Shown here: positions 1 through 7,377 of the stretch, in pieces
How the letters are laid out: the number at the start of each line of letters is the position of its first letter
Position numbering within the stretch: the stretch's first letter is position 1
Assembly (NCBI RefSeq): GCF_900141755.1
Contig: NZ_LT670844.1
Span: forward strand, 7,784,501-7,848,500
DNA from: Bradyrhizobium lablabi
Lineage (GTDB): Bacteria; Pseudomonadota; Alphaproteobacteria; Rhizobiales; Xanthobacteraceae
Reading direction: 5' to 3'
DNA length: 64,000 bases
Position numbers and translations under genes: made by a program
Notes under the pieces: model-generated
What the model saw: only the letters and a program-made list of their open reading frames with translations
Database searches by the model: none
What the model was told of the DNA's origin: nothing

Positions 1-258
1 ATTGGCTCTGAGGTCGAATTTGTAGCTGTCGCTGGCGCAGGTCAGGGTCAGATTGAGGCCGGACCCACCGGCGCCGACGGCATAGCCGGCGCGGCAGCGG
101 ATTCGCTCGCTCGAGCCGTCGTCGAGCGTCACGCTTCCACCGCCCGACCAGTTGCCGGCCATGCCGGCGAACGGGCCCGCCTGCGCATAGCTGGCGGTGC
201 TGGATACGCTGGCCGCGACCAGCGCGACCATTGCAAATATCAATCGCCTGATGACCAC
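1..258 (-). CDS. Small secreted protein, C-terminus cut by window edge
   Basis: The visible part reads as a signal peptide (hydrophobic core then S-Y-A-Q) followed by a mature start AGPFAGMAGNWSGGG and a region with a single visible CRAGYAVG-type cysteine segment and a later TCASDSY. It is probably exported to the periplasm; the function is unknown. I chose a GTG start at 258 because it gives a complete signal peptide; the ATG at 231 would cut into the hydrophobic core. It lies 31 bp downstream of the stop of the next minus-strand gene, so the two may be cotranscribed. The gene runs off the left end. Confidence 0.6.
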   Translation of the reverse strand, partial: MVIRRLIFAMVALVAASVSSTASYAQAGPFAGMAGNWSGGGSVTLDDGSSERIRCRAGYAVGAGGSGLNLTLTCASDSYKFDLRAN

Positions 259-289
259 GAGGGCAGGCGCCGCTCGGCTTGCTTTATTG

Positions 290-649
290 TTATTGGCGGG
301 ACGCTTCCCACCGGCCGCTGCACGGGATGCCCGCAGATGCCCCATTCCATTTCCCCGATCCGGTGTTGCCGCTGAGTTGACCATTGGCATATGCACCACG
401 AATTGTAACACGGACAAGACCTTCGTGCCCGATGCTGCCGGTCACATCCGCGCCAGGTGCGGAGATTTTACCATCCGTGACCGTGAGCGTCGAACTCGTC
501 GAGGGTTCGCAATTGCCGCTCTTGGTCACGACGGTGACATGCCAGAGCCCGTCGTAAGGGGTCTGGGCGATGGCGGGAACGGCGGTGAGGGCGGCGGCGG
601 AAGCGAATGCGGAAGCAAGAAATACCTTACCAATGCGGTTTTGACGCAT
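290..649 (-). CDS. Small secreted protein, paralogue of the one at 62025
   Basis: 119 residues with a signal peptide (residues 1-28, ending in A-I-A-Q). The mature part begins with YDGLWHVTVVTKSGNC, has two cysteines (in SGNCEP and IPCSGRW) and ends in a SGRWEASR motif. The protein at 62025-62381 has the same plan: FDGAWNVQI, a first cysteine, a GxI-rich middle and a terminal CSGTWTAQR. This looks like one family of small disulfide-bonded periplasmic proteins. A GGA ribosome-binding site lies 7 nt before the ATG. No function can be assigned. Confidence 0.7.
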   Translation of the reverse strand: MRQNRIGKVFLASAFASAAALTAVPAIAQTPYDGLWHVTVVTKSGNCEPSTSSTLTVTDGKISAPGADVTGSIGHEGLVRVTIRGAYANGQLSGNTGSGKWNGASAGIPCSGRWEASRQ

Positions 650-872
650 GAATCAAATCCCTGTTTTTTTGTGTGATGGCGCGGCTTATTCGGTCACATT
701 GTGTTCAAAGTTTGCTGCGCTGCGCCAACTCCGATTGTTCCCATCGAATCAAATATTTGATCTGTGAATTAGTTCCCGGCCCGGAACAGAAAGCCAGGGG
801 TTTGCGCGCACAAAAATGCGGCACGAGCAACTTAGGGTATGATGCTACCCTGGGAGGCTTCGGAAGAAAACT

Positions 873-1463
873 CTACTTCGGAAGGCTCGGCGCCAGCGTG
901 GCGAATTGCTCATCCTGGGGTTTTGCCAGCAGGCTATGGTGGGCCTTGGCATAGTCGATGACTTCGCCCAGGAGTTTTTGGCCGAGCGGCGCCAGCGCGC
1001 GCTCCCACAGCTCGCGCGCGGTTTCGCCCTTTTTCACAAAACACCATTCCTGGGCGGCGATCGCGCCGGCGTCCATGCGGTCGGCGAGATGGTAGACGGT
1101 GCCGCCGGCGATCGGATCGCCCTCCTTGATGGTCCATTCCACCGCCGCGATGCCGCGGTGCCGCGGCAGCAGCGAGGGGTGATAGCCGATTCCGCCCAAT
1201 TTCGCCGCCGCCAGCGCTTCCTGGCTGATGCGGGCGTGGCTATGCGCGGTGACGATCAGGTCGGTGCCCTCGGCGATTTCGGAAGCCGTCACGAGCTTGG
1301 GGCTTTCCTGCACCTTGACCTCGACACCGGCGGCGATTGCCGCGGCGGCGAGCCGGTCGTCGGCATCGGCGACGACCACCCTGGCGATCTCGACATCGTG
1401 TTGGCGCAGCATATTGAAGGTCGTCACGCCAAAATGGCGCGAGCCGACGAGCGTAATCCGCAT
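873..1463 (-). CDS. Formyltransferase-fold protein, 10-formyl-THF hydrolase-like
   Basis: 196 residues, the length of a single catalytic formyltransferase domain with no C-terminal OB-fold, so it is not a standard methionyl-tRNA formyltransferase. The signature YHPSLLPRHRG (about residue 93) and a following DRMDAGAI segment supply the catalytic His and Asp. The Asn normally found two residues before the His in PurN and Fmt is Gly here. That arrangement matches what I recall of the N-terminal hydrolase domain of 10-formyltetrahydrofolate dehydrogenase. The substrate is therefore probably 10-formyl-THF or a formylated small molecule. The gene stands alone between unrelated small genes. Confidence 0.7.
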   Translation of the reverse strand: MRITLVGSRHFGVTTFNMLRQHDVEIARVVVADADDRLAAAAIAAGVEVKVQESPKLVTASEIAEGTDLIVTAHSHARISQEALAAAKLGGIGYHPSLLPRHRGIAAVEWTIKEGDPIAGGTVYHLADRMDAGAIAAQEWCFVKKGETARELWERALAPLGQKLLGEVIDYAKAHHSLLAKPQDEQFATLAPSLPK

Positions 1464-1596
1464 GGTGATTTTTCCATCAGGCGAGGTGTCTGTTCCCCGT
1501 CGATAACACGTCGCCCGCCGCGGGGGCCACGGGTTATCAACGACAAAAGACCGCCCGGAGGCGGCCTTTCCCCAATCCCTCGTCCGTTTTCCGGCT

Positions 1597-1704
1597 CTAG
1601 GGACAGGCGTCCCAAAAACCCTGGGTCTTGGTCATGTCGGTGTAATACCAGCAGTAACCGGCGACGGGCGGCGTGCCATAGCGAATTTCTGGCAAAGGCC
1701 CCAC
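1597..1704 (-). pseudogene. Short remnant of a small Cys/Trp-rich secreted protein
   Basis: Reading from a GTG at 1704 gives 35 residues: VGPLPEIRYGTPPVAGY, then CWYYTD and a terminal GFWDACP. The open frame continues upstream (PACVWRSL) into the end of the HTH gene at 1770 without a credible start or signal peptide. I recall this C-terminal pattern from small exported Bradyrhizobium proteins, so this is probably a gene that lost its 5' part. It could still be a short translated peptide. Confidence 0.35.
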
Positions 1705-1769
1705 CCGCAAGCTACGCCATACACATGCGGGATCGGGGATTGGCGGTGTCCGGTCGGCGCGAAAGCGCC

Positions 1770-2087
1770 TCAGCCGAGCCGGCGGCGGACTTCGTCGCGC
1801 ATCTTTTCGCGGAATTCCTCGCGACGCGCCGGTCTCTCACGCTCGGGGATATTGTGGCGGTCGAAGACGTTGAAATTGTCCAGGATCGGGTGACGGTCGC
1901 TGGCCATCGCCAGGATGCGAAGCAATTCGCCGGCCGGCCCGCTCGGGCCGGAGATTTCCCAGCGCCGGATGGTGTCGGCGCCGCCGCCCTCGAGCCCGCA
2001 GAGTTTTGCCATGTCGGCGGCCGACAGGCTCTTGCCGATGGCATCACCGAGATCGCTGCGAAGCTGTTTGAGTTCGGGGCCGGTCAT
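1770..2087 (-). CDS. Small helix-turn-helix (XRE-like) protein
   Basis: 105 residues. Residues 5-60 resemble an XRE-type HTH: LKQLRSDLGD, then LSAADMAKLCGL as the putative first helices and TIRRWEISG as the recognition segment. The C-terminal 30 residues are highly charged (Arg/Glu rich). Probably a cytoplasmic DNA-binding protein. It has no obvious partner gene; the remnant at 1597 follows it on the same strand. The similarity is moderate and no target can be inferred. Confidence 0.55.
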   Translation of the reverse strand: MTGPELKQLRSDLGDAIGKSLSAADMAKLCGLEGGGADTIRRWEISGPSGPAGELLRILAMASDRHPILDNFNVFDRHNIPERERPARREEFREKMRDEVRRRLG

Positions 2088-2193
2088 CGAGGCTGATCCA
2101 TCCTAGGCGATGGACACCCAACCGACACACAAAGATGGCGAAGGCGAGGACCGCCGGGCCATGCCGGCAATTATCCACGCTCCGGTTTGGCGA

Positions 2194-2292
2194 TCAGGCC
2201 CAGAGGCTATTCAGTCCGCGCTGTTTGCGGGCGGCGGCCCGATAATTCCTGCAAGCGTGGTGGTAAATCAGGCCGATGATGATGTCCCACAT
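2194..2292 (-). CDS. Possible 32-residue small protein
   Basis: A short frame MWDIIIGLIYHHA followed by a basic tail (RAAARKQRG) and ending SLWA. A GAGG ribosome-binding site lies 7 nt upstream of the ATG. A short hydrophobic N-terminus with an Arg/Lys-rich C-terminus is common in small membrane-associated proteins. The support is the ribosome-binding site and composition only. Confidence 0.35.
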   Translation of the reverse strand: MWDIIIGLIYHHACRNYRAAARKQRGLNSLWA

Positions 2293-2639
2293 GACCAAAC
2301 CTCGTTGTTCGGATGGGGCCGTTGATAACAGCCTTTGGTTTCCGGCGACCTTCGTGCGCCGACAAAATGGCTTCGTCGGTGCGGCGGATTGTTTCGCGCG
2401 GACTGGCCGCAAGAAACCTTTTCGCTGCGTTGCGATGAGGTTTAGGGAAAGATCCGGCTTCGTCCGTATTCTGCCGGATAGCCCAACGGCCAAGTGTCGC
2501 TCTATTAATTTCGACCAGGTCGGGCAGAGTTGATCGTGAGACCACCACGATTTCAATCGCGCGACAGGGACCGCCGGCGTATCGAGGGGGCGCCGGCGGT
2601 CCCGCTTCCCGCGCTATGCCCCGCGCGCTCAAGCATTGC

Positions 2640-2676
2640 GGTCGAGGGCATTACGATCGAGGGCATTACGATCGAG
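2640..2676. repeat. 15-bp tandem repeat, about 2.5 copies
   Basis: Units G(G/A)TCGAGGGCATTAC at 2640-2654 and 2655-2669, then a partial unit GATCGAG. It lies in non-coding sequence and is probably replication slippage. Confidence 0.6.
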
Positions 2677-2829
2677 CGCTTGCAGGATTGCCGTGAGGCT
2701 TTGCGGCCGGCTCGGCCGGACGGTCACTCGGCGAGGAATGACGTCGACAGAAGTTAGCGGGAACAATTGTTAGAGCAGAATTCTTGAAATGGTCGGGTGC
2801 CTCGCCGCCGGGGTGATTCCCGGCCTGGA

Positions 2830-2868
2830 ACGGTCCCAGCTCGCCCCCTTCGCTGGGGCCGTTTCTTT
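2830..2868 (+). terminator. Intrinsic terminator-like hairpin
   Basis: ACGGTCCCAGC pairs with GCTGGGGCCGT (11 bp with one G-U wobble, 11-nt loop) and is followed by TTTCTTT. No convincing plus-strand gene precedes it, so it may end a small RNA or be the residue of a lost gene. Confidence 0.5.
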
Positions 2869-2936
2869 GGACCCTGAAGCCGCAAATGCCGCCCGCGTCA
2901 GCGGCCTTCCTGAGTGGTGCAGGGTGAGCTTCGTCG

Positions 2937-3194
2937 TCAGAGCAGTTTTGCGCGCACGAACAGCGCGCGAAGCGCGTTGGTGGCCTGAGCGCTCAGCATC
3001 GCATTTTCGGCGGCTGCTGTCAGAGCGGCCTTTGCCTCGTCGTGCAGAGACTGGAACTCCATCCACTCGAATGTACTGAGCCGGGTTATGAATCGGTAAG
3101 CTTGCCCGACGGTCGCAATCGCAATCGGCTCACCGTCCAGCTTGATCCGGAACGATGCCATGAGAGGTGTCTCGGATTTGGATACTTCGCTCAT
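2937..3194 (-). CDS. Conserved hypothetical protein, 85 residues
   Basis: Reads MASFRIKLDGEPIAIAT from residue 12, then VGQAYRFITRLS and a C-terminus NALRALFVRAKLL. It is soluble, probably alpha/beta, with no signal peptide. I recall near-identical small proteins across Bradyrhizobium genomes, with no assigned function. An alternative start is the Met at residue 12 (position 3161). It sits next to the tRNA-Lys remnant. Confidence 0.65.
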   Translation of the reverse strand: MSEVSKSETPLMASFRIKLDGEPIAIATVGQAYRFITRLSTFEWMEFQSLHDEAKAALTAAAENAMLSAQATNALRALFVRAKLL

Positions 3195-3253
3195 GCTCCG
3201 CTAGGGTATCCTAGCCCAATATTTCGTTTCAAAAAATCGACTTGGCGGAATGA

Positions 3254-3305
3254 CCTCGACCCCATGATTAAAAGTCACGCGCTCTACCGCGTGGGCTCCG
3301 CGCGC
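3254..3305 (-). pseudogene. Truncated tRNA-Lys(UUU) copy
   Basis: Positions 3254-3290 match 10844-10880 of the intact tRNA-Lys with one mismatch. The next 15 bp still match at 11 of 15 sites. The copy keeps the acceptor 5' strand, D arm, anticodon arm with TTT, and variable region, but the T arm and acceptor 3' strand are gone. It cannot form a tRNA. It is in the same orientation as the intact gene 7.6 kb away. Confidence 0.8.
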
Positions 3306-3436
3306 AGTTAGCCGCGTTGTGCAGGGGTCCTGATAACATGCAATTTAATGGTGTCTGCGGATTGCGAAACTACATCCGCTTGAGGCGCATCGTCGATCAA
3401 CCGTTACGTTGCTCGCGTTCTCGAAGGATTATCGGC

Positions 3437-3718
3437 ATGAAAAAGCCTTCCGTTCTTTGCGTCGCCCTTTGCGTCAGCCTTTCGACCACCGCTGCGTTTG
3501 CCCGAGGCGGCGGTACGGGATCGCATATGTCCGTAACCGGCGGCGCCTTCGGCACCAGCGCCGCTGCGCCGGGCACCAACTCACTGGGCACGGCGCTCTC
3601 GTCATCCGGCACCGGTCATGGCCCGATGAAAGGGCCGCTGCTTGGCACCAATCCCGCTATCGACCGCGAAGACGCAAAGGTCGAAAAGATGATAGATTCG
3701 ATTTGCCGCGGCTGTTGA
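3437..3718 (+). CDS. Small secreted Gly/Ser/Thr-rich protein
   Basis: 93 residues from an ATG preceded by AAGGA at 8 nt spacing. A signal peptide (MKKPSVLCVALCVSLSTTAA, cut near A-F-A) is followed by a low-complexity GGGTGSHMSVTGGAFG segment and a charged C-terminus (REDAKVEKMIDSICRGC) ending in two cysteines. Periplasmic, function unknown. Confidence 0.65.
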   Translation: MKKPSVLCVALCVSLSTTAAFARGGGTGSHMSVTGGAFGTSAAAPGTNSLGTALSSSGTGHGPMKGPLLGTNPAIDREDAKVEKMIDSICRGC

Positions 3719-3750
3719 TCCGGGAGCCCTGCTGGCTGCGACGACGCGGT

Positions 3751-3951
3751 CTAGGCCGCGAATGCCCGGCGCGCGGCCGCGGCCAGCATTTGCTCGGCCT
3801 GGAGCGTCAGTTGGGACCCTTTGACGAAACCAATTCGCTTCAAGGTAAGGAGCGCAACGGCGTCGCAGAGCTCGGTGGAAACGCCTTCCGCCAGCATCGC
3901 GATGGTGCGCTGCTCATCCTTATCAAGATCAGTCCATGAAATGCCGTCCAT
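3751..3951 (-). CDS. Conserved hypothetical protein, 66 residues
   Basis: Begins MDGISWTDLDKDEQRTIAML and continues with a helical segment EGVSTELCDAVALLTLKRIG; the C-terminus is Ala-rich. It looks like a small winged-helix or all-helical protein; similar short proteins recur in Bradyrhizobium. It converges with the secreted-protein gene ending at 3718. No function can be given. Confidence 0.6.
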   Translation of the reverse strand: MDGISWTDLDKDEQRTIAMLAEGVSTELCDAVALLTLKRIGFVKGSQLTLQAEQMLAAAARRAFAA

Positions 3952-4185
3952 CGCGCCCCTCGGATATTCAATCCCTGCGACGATGATTCGAATGAAGAGT
4001 TTAAGAATTTATTAAAATGGTCTGGGCTGTGAAAATTCCGCGCCGCCATTGAATGAGTTAGCCCGGCGAGTGGGCGGAACCGGGCGCCTTCGCCGCCACG
4101 TCGACAGCAGTGAGAAGCGTCGGCAATGGGCGATAGGCGCGCTTGCGGGGCCTGTGAATTCATGCGCAGCAAGTTGTTGTCAACG

Positions 4186-4220
4186 CTTCGAATTCAAGCG
4201 TTTCGGGACTGTGGATATGC
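4186..4220. repeat. 35-bp direct repeat, copy 1
   Basis: The sequence around CGAATTCAAGCGTTTCGGGA recurs at 4636-4670 with 4 differences in 35. Both copies are non-coding and flank the small gene at 4405. Otherwise the 450 bp between 3952 and 4404 show no gene. Confidence 0.7.
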
Positions 4221-4404
4221 TGCGGATAACTTGCCCCGCGACAGACCAGGCCGATCGTTGACGCGCTTGCGGGTCAGGGCGGGCATGCGCCCACGGTTCC
4301 GCAGATTTGACCGAGCGTGAAGGCGCTACGGCTTGGGGCCGCGGCCGCCCGTGCGCAAATGGTCAGCTGATAGCCCTTGCGCGATAACCGACCGGAGCAA
4401 TGCG

Positions 4405-4629
4405 ATGCGATCCGTTTTGGCCTTAGGCCTCTTGATCACTTTGTGTGCTTCTGCCGACGCCGCGACGGTGCATCGCCCCAATCCGCTCGCACGCGCGCAC
4501 CAGCGTGTTACCGTGCGTCCGAGCCAACGCGTTACCCCCCGGACGACGACTTTTGCAATTCCTGGTTGGACCGACGAACAGACCCGGTACTGGCTGGACA
4601 ACGCCAGCCGCGGCTCTCACGAAGGCTGA
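4405..4629 (+). CDS. Small secreted protein, 74 residues
   Basis: The ATG at 4405 has a GGAG motif 7 nt upstream and opens a signal peptide (MRSVLALGLLITLCASADA, cleavage near A-D-A-A). The mature protein is basic and Thr/Arg-rich, ending TDEQTRYWLDNASRGSHEG. Periplasmic, function unknown. It is bracketed by the 35-bp direct repeats. Confidence 0.55.
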   Translation: MRSVLALGLLITLCASADAATVHRPNPLARAHQRVTVRPSQRVTPRTTTFAIPGWTDEQTRYWLDNASRGSHEG

Positions 4630-4635
4630 TAGACG

Positions 4636-4670
4636 CCTCGAATTCAAGCGTTTCGGGATTACGGATATGC
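4636..4670. repeat. 35-bp direct repeat, copy 2
   Basis: Second copy of the repeat at 4186-4220, seven bases after the stop of the small gene at 4405. Confidence 0.7.
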
Positions 4671-4764
4671 GGCAGGCGTAGCAGGCGGAATTGCGAATCC
4701 GCGGCCAAGCCCCATCTCTTTTCCAACGGTCTGTCCCGGGCGCGCCCCAATCCATGGAGGAAAC

Positions 4765-4995
4765 ATGAGGAACCTTTTCGTGGCAGTTCTGTTCGCCAGC
4801 AGCCTCTCAACCTTCGGCGCGGCCAATGCCGCAGATGCATGCGGCCCTGGCTGCCATAGCACAGCCAGCGGCGCGTGCGTCATCGACGGGTGGGGCGCTA
4901 CCGCAGCTCGCAACGAGTGCCCCGCCGGGGCTCGGCCACGCCCCCCGTGCGCACGTGATTATGCCTGGCGATACGGGGCCTGTTTCGAGAGGTGA
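4765..4995 (+). CDS. Small secreted Cys-rich protein
   Basis: 76 residues. Signal peptide to about residue 22 (A-N-A-A). The mature domain has the pattern DACGPGCHSTASGACVIDGW, then further cysteines in NECPAG, PPCARD and YGACFE. The GPGCH...GACVxDGW pattern is familiar from small rhizobial exported proteins whose role is not known. A GGAGGA ribosome-binding site lies just upstream. Confidence 0.7.
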   Translation: MRNLFVAVLFASSLSTFGAANAADACGPGCHSTASGACVIDGWGATAARNECPAGARPRPPCARDYAWRYGACFER

Positions 4996-5175
4996 AGGGC
5001 GGCCGGATAGGGGGACATTGAGCGAACCGGTCGATGCGATCACGCCGGGGCGGGCGCTGGCCTGTTTTAACCCTTGGTCGCCTAGTTTGAATTTTGCAGT
5101 GGCCTAACAGGACCTATTGAACCGGTTGCGGATATGACGATCAGTTGATTCATTGCGGCGCGAGGAGGCGCTGCA

Positions 5176-5345
5176 ATGAGTGATTTGATTTGGTTGTCGG
5201 ATGCGCATATGCGCCGGATCGAGCGGCATTTCCCGCGGTCTCACGGTGTGCCGAGGGGCGCCGCATCCACACCCGCTATGACCGCTGCGCCCACACCTTC
5301 ATGTCCGCGATCTGTATCGCCGCCGCCGTAACCTTCTGGCTCTGA
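5176..5345 (+). mobile_element. IS5-type transposase remnant
   Basis: The 5' part starts at an ATG with an upstream GAGGAG and reads MSDLIWLSDAHMRRIERHFP, then SHGVPR, the N-terminus of an IS5-type DDE transposase. After an internal deletion, a different frame reads the usual C-terminus, IHTRYDRCAHTFMSAICIAA, ending at a TGA (5343-5345). Most of the catalytic core is missing. I could not place both terminal inverted repeats. Confidence 0.75.
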
Positions 5346-5508
5346 TCAATGAGTCCTGAGCCTAGCGATACGAAGCGTAGTCTCGCGTCGAGCACGGCGG
5401 CGCGCAGCGATCACGCCCCAGTGGCCTCATTTTTTTGCTCGCTGAGCAGCGCGAACGCGCCACCAACAGAGTGGCGTATTGACGGACCATCAATCGAACC
5501 AATTAGTA

Positions 5509-5537
5509 TTGACTCATCAATTAGCGTACGCTATTGG
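5509..5537 (+). promoter_or_regulatory. Promoter with palindromic operator of the ArsR operon
   Basis: A -35 like TTGACT (5509-5514) and a -10 like TATTGG (5532-5537) are 17 bp apart. The spacer holds a perfect 12-bp palindrome TAGCGTACGCTA (5522-5533), where bound ArsR would block RNA polymerase. Transcription would begin only a few bases before the ATG at 5544, so the message may be nearly leaderless. Autoregulation is inferred. Confidence 0.5.
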
Positions 5538-5543
5538 TTGCCC

Positions 5544-5873
5544 ATGACCGAAGCCGCTCCCATCAACGCCGTCATGCGCGCGCTTGCCGATCCCACACGG
5601 CGGGCCGTGTTTGAGCAGGTCGTCAGCTCTGACGAGATCACCGTCGTCGAACTGACGCGAGGGAGCGGCGTGACGCAGGGCGCCATTTCTCAACACCTCA
5701 AGGCCCTGAAGCAGGCCGGCCTGGTCGCCGAGCGCCCCGAAGGCCGGAAAGTCTATTACCGCGCCCAGCCGAAAGGCCTCGAGCCGCTGGTCGACTGGAT
5801 GAGCCATTACGGCGTCTTCTGGCGCGAACGCTTTGCAAATCTCAGAACACTGCTGAAGGAAATTGATCCATGA
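5544..5873 (+). CDS. ArsR-family transcriptional repressor
   Basis: 109 residues, the usual size for the family. A winged HTH is visible: MRALADPTRRAVFEQV (helix 1-2), TVVELTRGSGVTQGAISQHL (recognition helix) and KALKQAGLVAERPEGRKVYY (wing). There is no ELCVCDL-type metal-binding motif, so this is not an arsenic sensor. It belongs to the branch that pairs with SRPBCC (AHSA1) proteins. Its stop overlaps the next start by 4 bp (ATGA), indicating translational coupling. An upstream in-frame extension to 5349 is rejected because it crosses the promoter. Confidence 0.85.
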   Translation: MTEAAPINAVMRALADPTRRAVFEQVVSSDEITVVELTRGSGVTQGAISQHLKALKQAGLVAERPEGRKVYYRAQPKGLEPLVDWMSHYGVFWRERFANLRTLLKEIDP

Positions 5874-6334
5874 ACGACGCCGCATTGAAGCCCGACACGC
5901 AAGACATAGTGGTCGACGAGGTTTTCCCACATACGCCGGAGACGATCTGGAAAACGCTGACCACGGCCAATTTGATGGGCCGCTGGCTGATGATGCCGGC
6001 CGGCTTCGAGCCCGTGGAAGGCAAACACTTCACCTACCAGACCACACCGGCCGGCGCGTGGGACGGCACCATTCACTGCCAGGTGCTGGAGGTGAAGCCG
6101 AACGAACGTTTTGCCTATGCCTGGAAAGGCGGGCTTGAGGGAAACGTCGGATACGGCTCACGGCTCGACACCGTGGTCACGTTCATCCTTTCCAAGGTCG
6201 AAAACGGCACGCGCCTCCGCCTCGTCCATTCCGGCTTCGTCCTGCCGAAGAACGATACTGCCTTCAAGAACATGAGCGAAGGCTGGAAGAAGGTAGTCCA
6301 GAACATTGGCGCTATCGTCGACGGGAAGGACTGA
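5870..6334 (+). CDS. SRPBCC (AHSA1/START-like) domain protein
   Basis: 154 residues forming one helix-grip domain: DEVFPHTPETIWKTLTTANL at the N-terminus, a central WDGTIHCQVLEVKPNERFAY strand pair and a C-terminal helix MSEGWKKVVQNIGAIV. Family members bind hydrophobic ligands; none can be named here. Coupled to the ArsR gene by ATGA overlap, an arrangement common for ArsR/AHSA1 pairs, where the regulator controls the pair. Confidence 0.85.
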   Translation: MNDAALKPDTQDIVVDEVFPHTPETIWKTLTTANLMGRWLMMPAGFEPVEGKHFTYQTTPAGAWDGTIHCQVLEVKPNERFAYAWKGGLEGNVGYGSRLDTVVTFILSKVENGTRLRLVHSGFVLPKNDTAFKNMSEGWKKVVQNIGAIVDGKD

Positions 6335-6383
6335 CGCGACGGAAATCGCCGTGGCCAATGCAGCGCTTTATTGGGAGAGAGAC

Positions 6384-6800
6384 ATGAGCAAGCCTTACAC
6401 CGGCGGATGCGCCTGCGGCGCGATCCGCTATGAAATCTCGGCCGAGCCGATTGCGATGAACGACTGCCAGTGCCGCGACTGCCAGAGTACGAGCGGCACC
6501 GGGCACGGATCCTATCTGACCTTCCCGAGCAGGGAGGCGGTGAAGCTCGAGGGCGAAGCGACGCATTGGGACATGGTCGGCGACAGCGGGAACGTGAAGA
6601 CGCGCGGCTTCTGCCCCGCCTGCGGGTCGCCTGTCTATCTGACCTTCTCGGCCATGCCGGACCTCTTCACCATTCACGCCGCGAGCCTCGACGATCCAGG
6701 CCGATACGAGCCGCAGATGGTGACGTACACGGTGCGCAGTCATGCCTGGGACCGGCTCGATCCGGCCGTGCCGAAATTCGAGAAGATGCCGCCGATGTGA
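6384..6800 (+). CDS. GFA / CENP-V family zinc-binding protein
   Basis: 138 residues. The zinc ligands are visible as GGCACGAIRY (about residue 8), NDCQCRDCQ (about 31) and FCPACGSPVY (about 76). This is the CENP-V/GFA fold related to glutathione-dependent formaldehyde-activating enzyme; most members have unproven function. It starts 49 bp after the SRPBCC gene, behind a GAGAGAG ribosome-binding site, and is probably the third gene of the ArsR operon. Confidence 0.85.
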   Translation: MSKPYTGGCACGAIRYEISAEPIAMNDCQCRDCQSTSGTGHGSYLTFPSREAVKLEGEATHWDMVGDSGNVKTRGFCPACGSPVYLTFSAMPDLFTIHAASLDDPGRYEPQMVTYTVRSHAWDRLDPAVPKFEKMPPM

Positions 6801-6910
6801 AGCTATTGCCGCCGTCCGTTCTGCGTAGAACTACTGAGATTTGCTTGTGCAGAATTGGGTGCTGCCATGTCTTGCTGCCCTGCCTTGAAGAGATGGCCAT
6901 GAAAGCCTGG

Positions 6911-7015
6911 CTAAGCCAGGCAGACGGGATAGGCCGGGTCGTAAGTCTGGGCGCGAGCCAACGGCGCTGCCGAAACCGCTGCAATCGTCAAAATCGCCAA
7001 CGCCAGAATGCGCAT
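6911..7015 (-). pseudogene. Truncated DUF3551-type secreted protein
   Basis: Starts MRILALAILTIAAVSAAPLA and continues RAQTYDPAYPVCLA, then stops after 34 residues. The intact homologue at 9893 (signal peptide, QTYDPDYPVCLHVYGP and about 50 further residues) shows that this copy ends right after the first conserved cysteine. The ribosome-binding site (GAGGGGGA) is intact, so only a signal peptide and a stub would be made. A MITE-like repeat lies directly upstream. Confidence 0.7.
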
Positions 7016-7038
7016 CAGAATCCCCCTCGAAGATTGAC

Positions 7039-7130
7039 GAATTGCGGTGACAGTGCGTTCAACTCCGTTTTGCCGGGGAGATTCCCGAGATTCTCGACTT
7101 TCCAAATTGAGTGCACTGTCGCCGTAATTC
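7039..7130. repeat. MITE-like 92-bp inverted-repeat element, copy 1
   Basis: Ends are imperfect inverted repeats of about 26 bp: GAATTGCGGTGACAGTGC on the left and GCACTGTCGCCGTAATTC on the right. The core shares TTCTCGACTTTCCAAATTGA with the second copy at 8040. No coding capacity. Confidence 0.7.
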
Positions 7131-7377
7131 CGAAATTTCAATCAATGACGTGATAGCGCCGGCGCCGAACGGTCGGCAACCGGCGGCAGATCGCCTCACA
7201 CGCGAGACGCCTGAGAATAACTGAACATTAACCATATAAGCCCATGATTTAAGTCGAAATTGGGTGGGCAATCGCGCGAGAGTCGTCGCTGGATCGTCCA
7301 CGCTGCGGCTCTTTTTTGTTTTGTTGATCGGCGGCGAGGAAAAATCTTGCGACTGGGCTGACACGTAAGGAACGCAG

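Larger units (their letters stand above)
2293..2936. other. About 640 bp without a clear gene
   Basis: Reading frames here have poor codon character. I see only a short tandem repeat (2640-2676) and an intrinsic terminator-like hairpin (2830-2868). The stretch could hold a small RNA ending at that hairpin. Confidence 0.5.

Noticed and set aside
5349..5543. Upstream extension of the ArsR gene by 65 residues
   Set aside because: It passes through the IS-remnant edge and the promoter/operator; the start at 5544 matches the family length.
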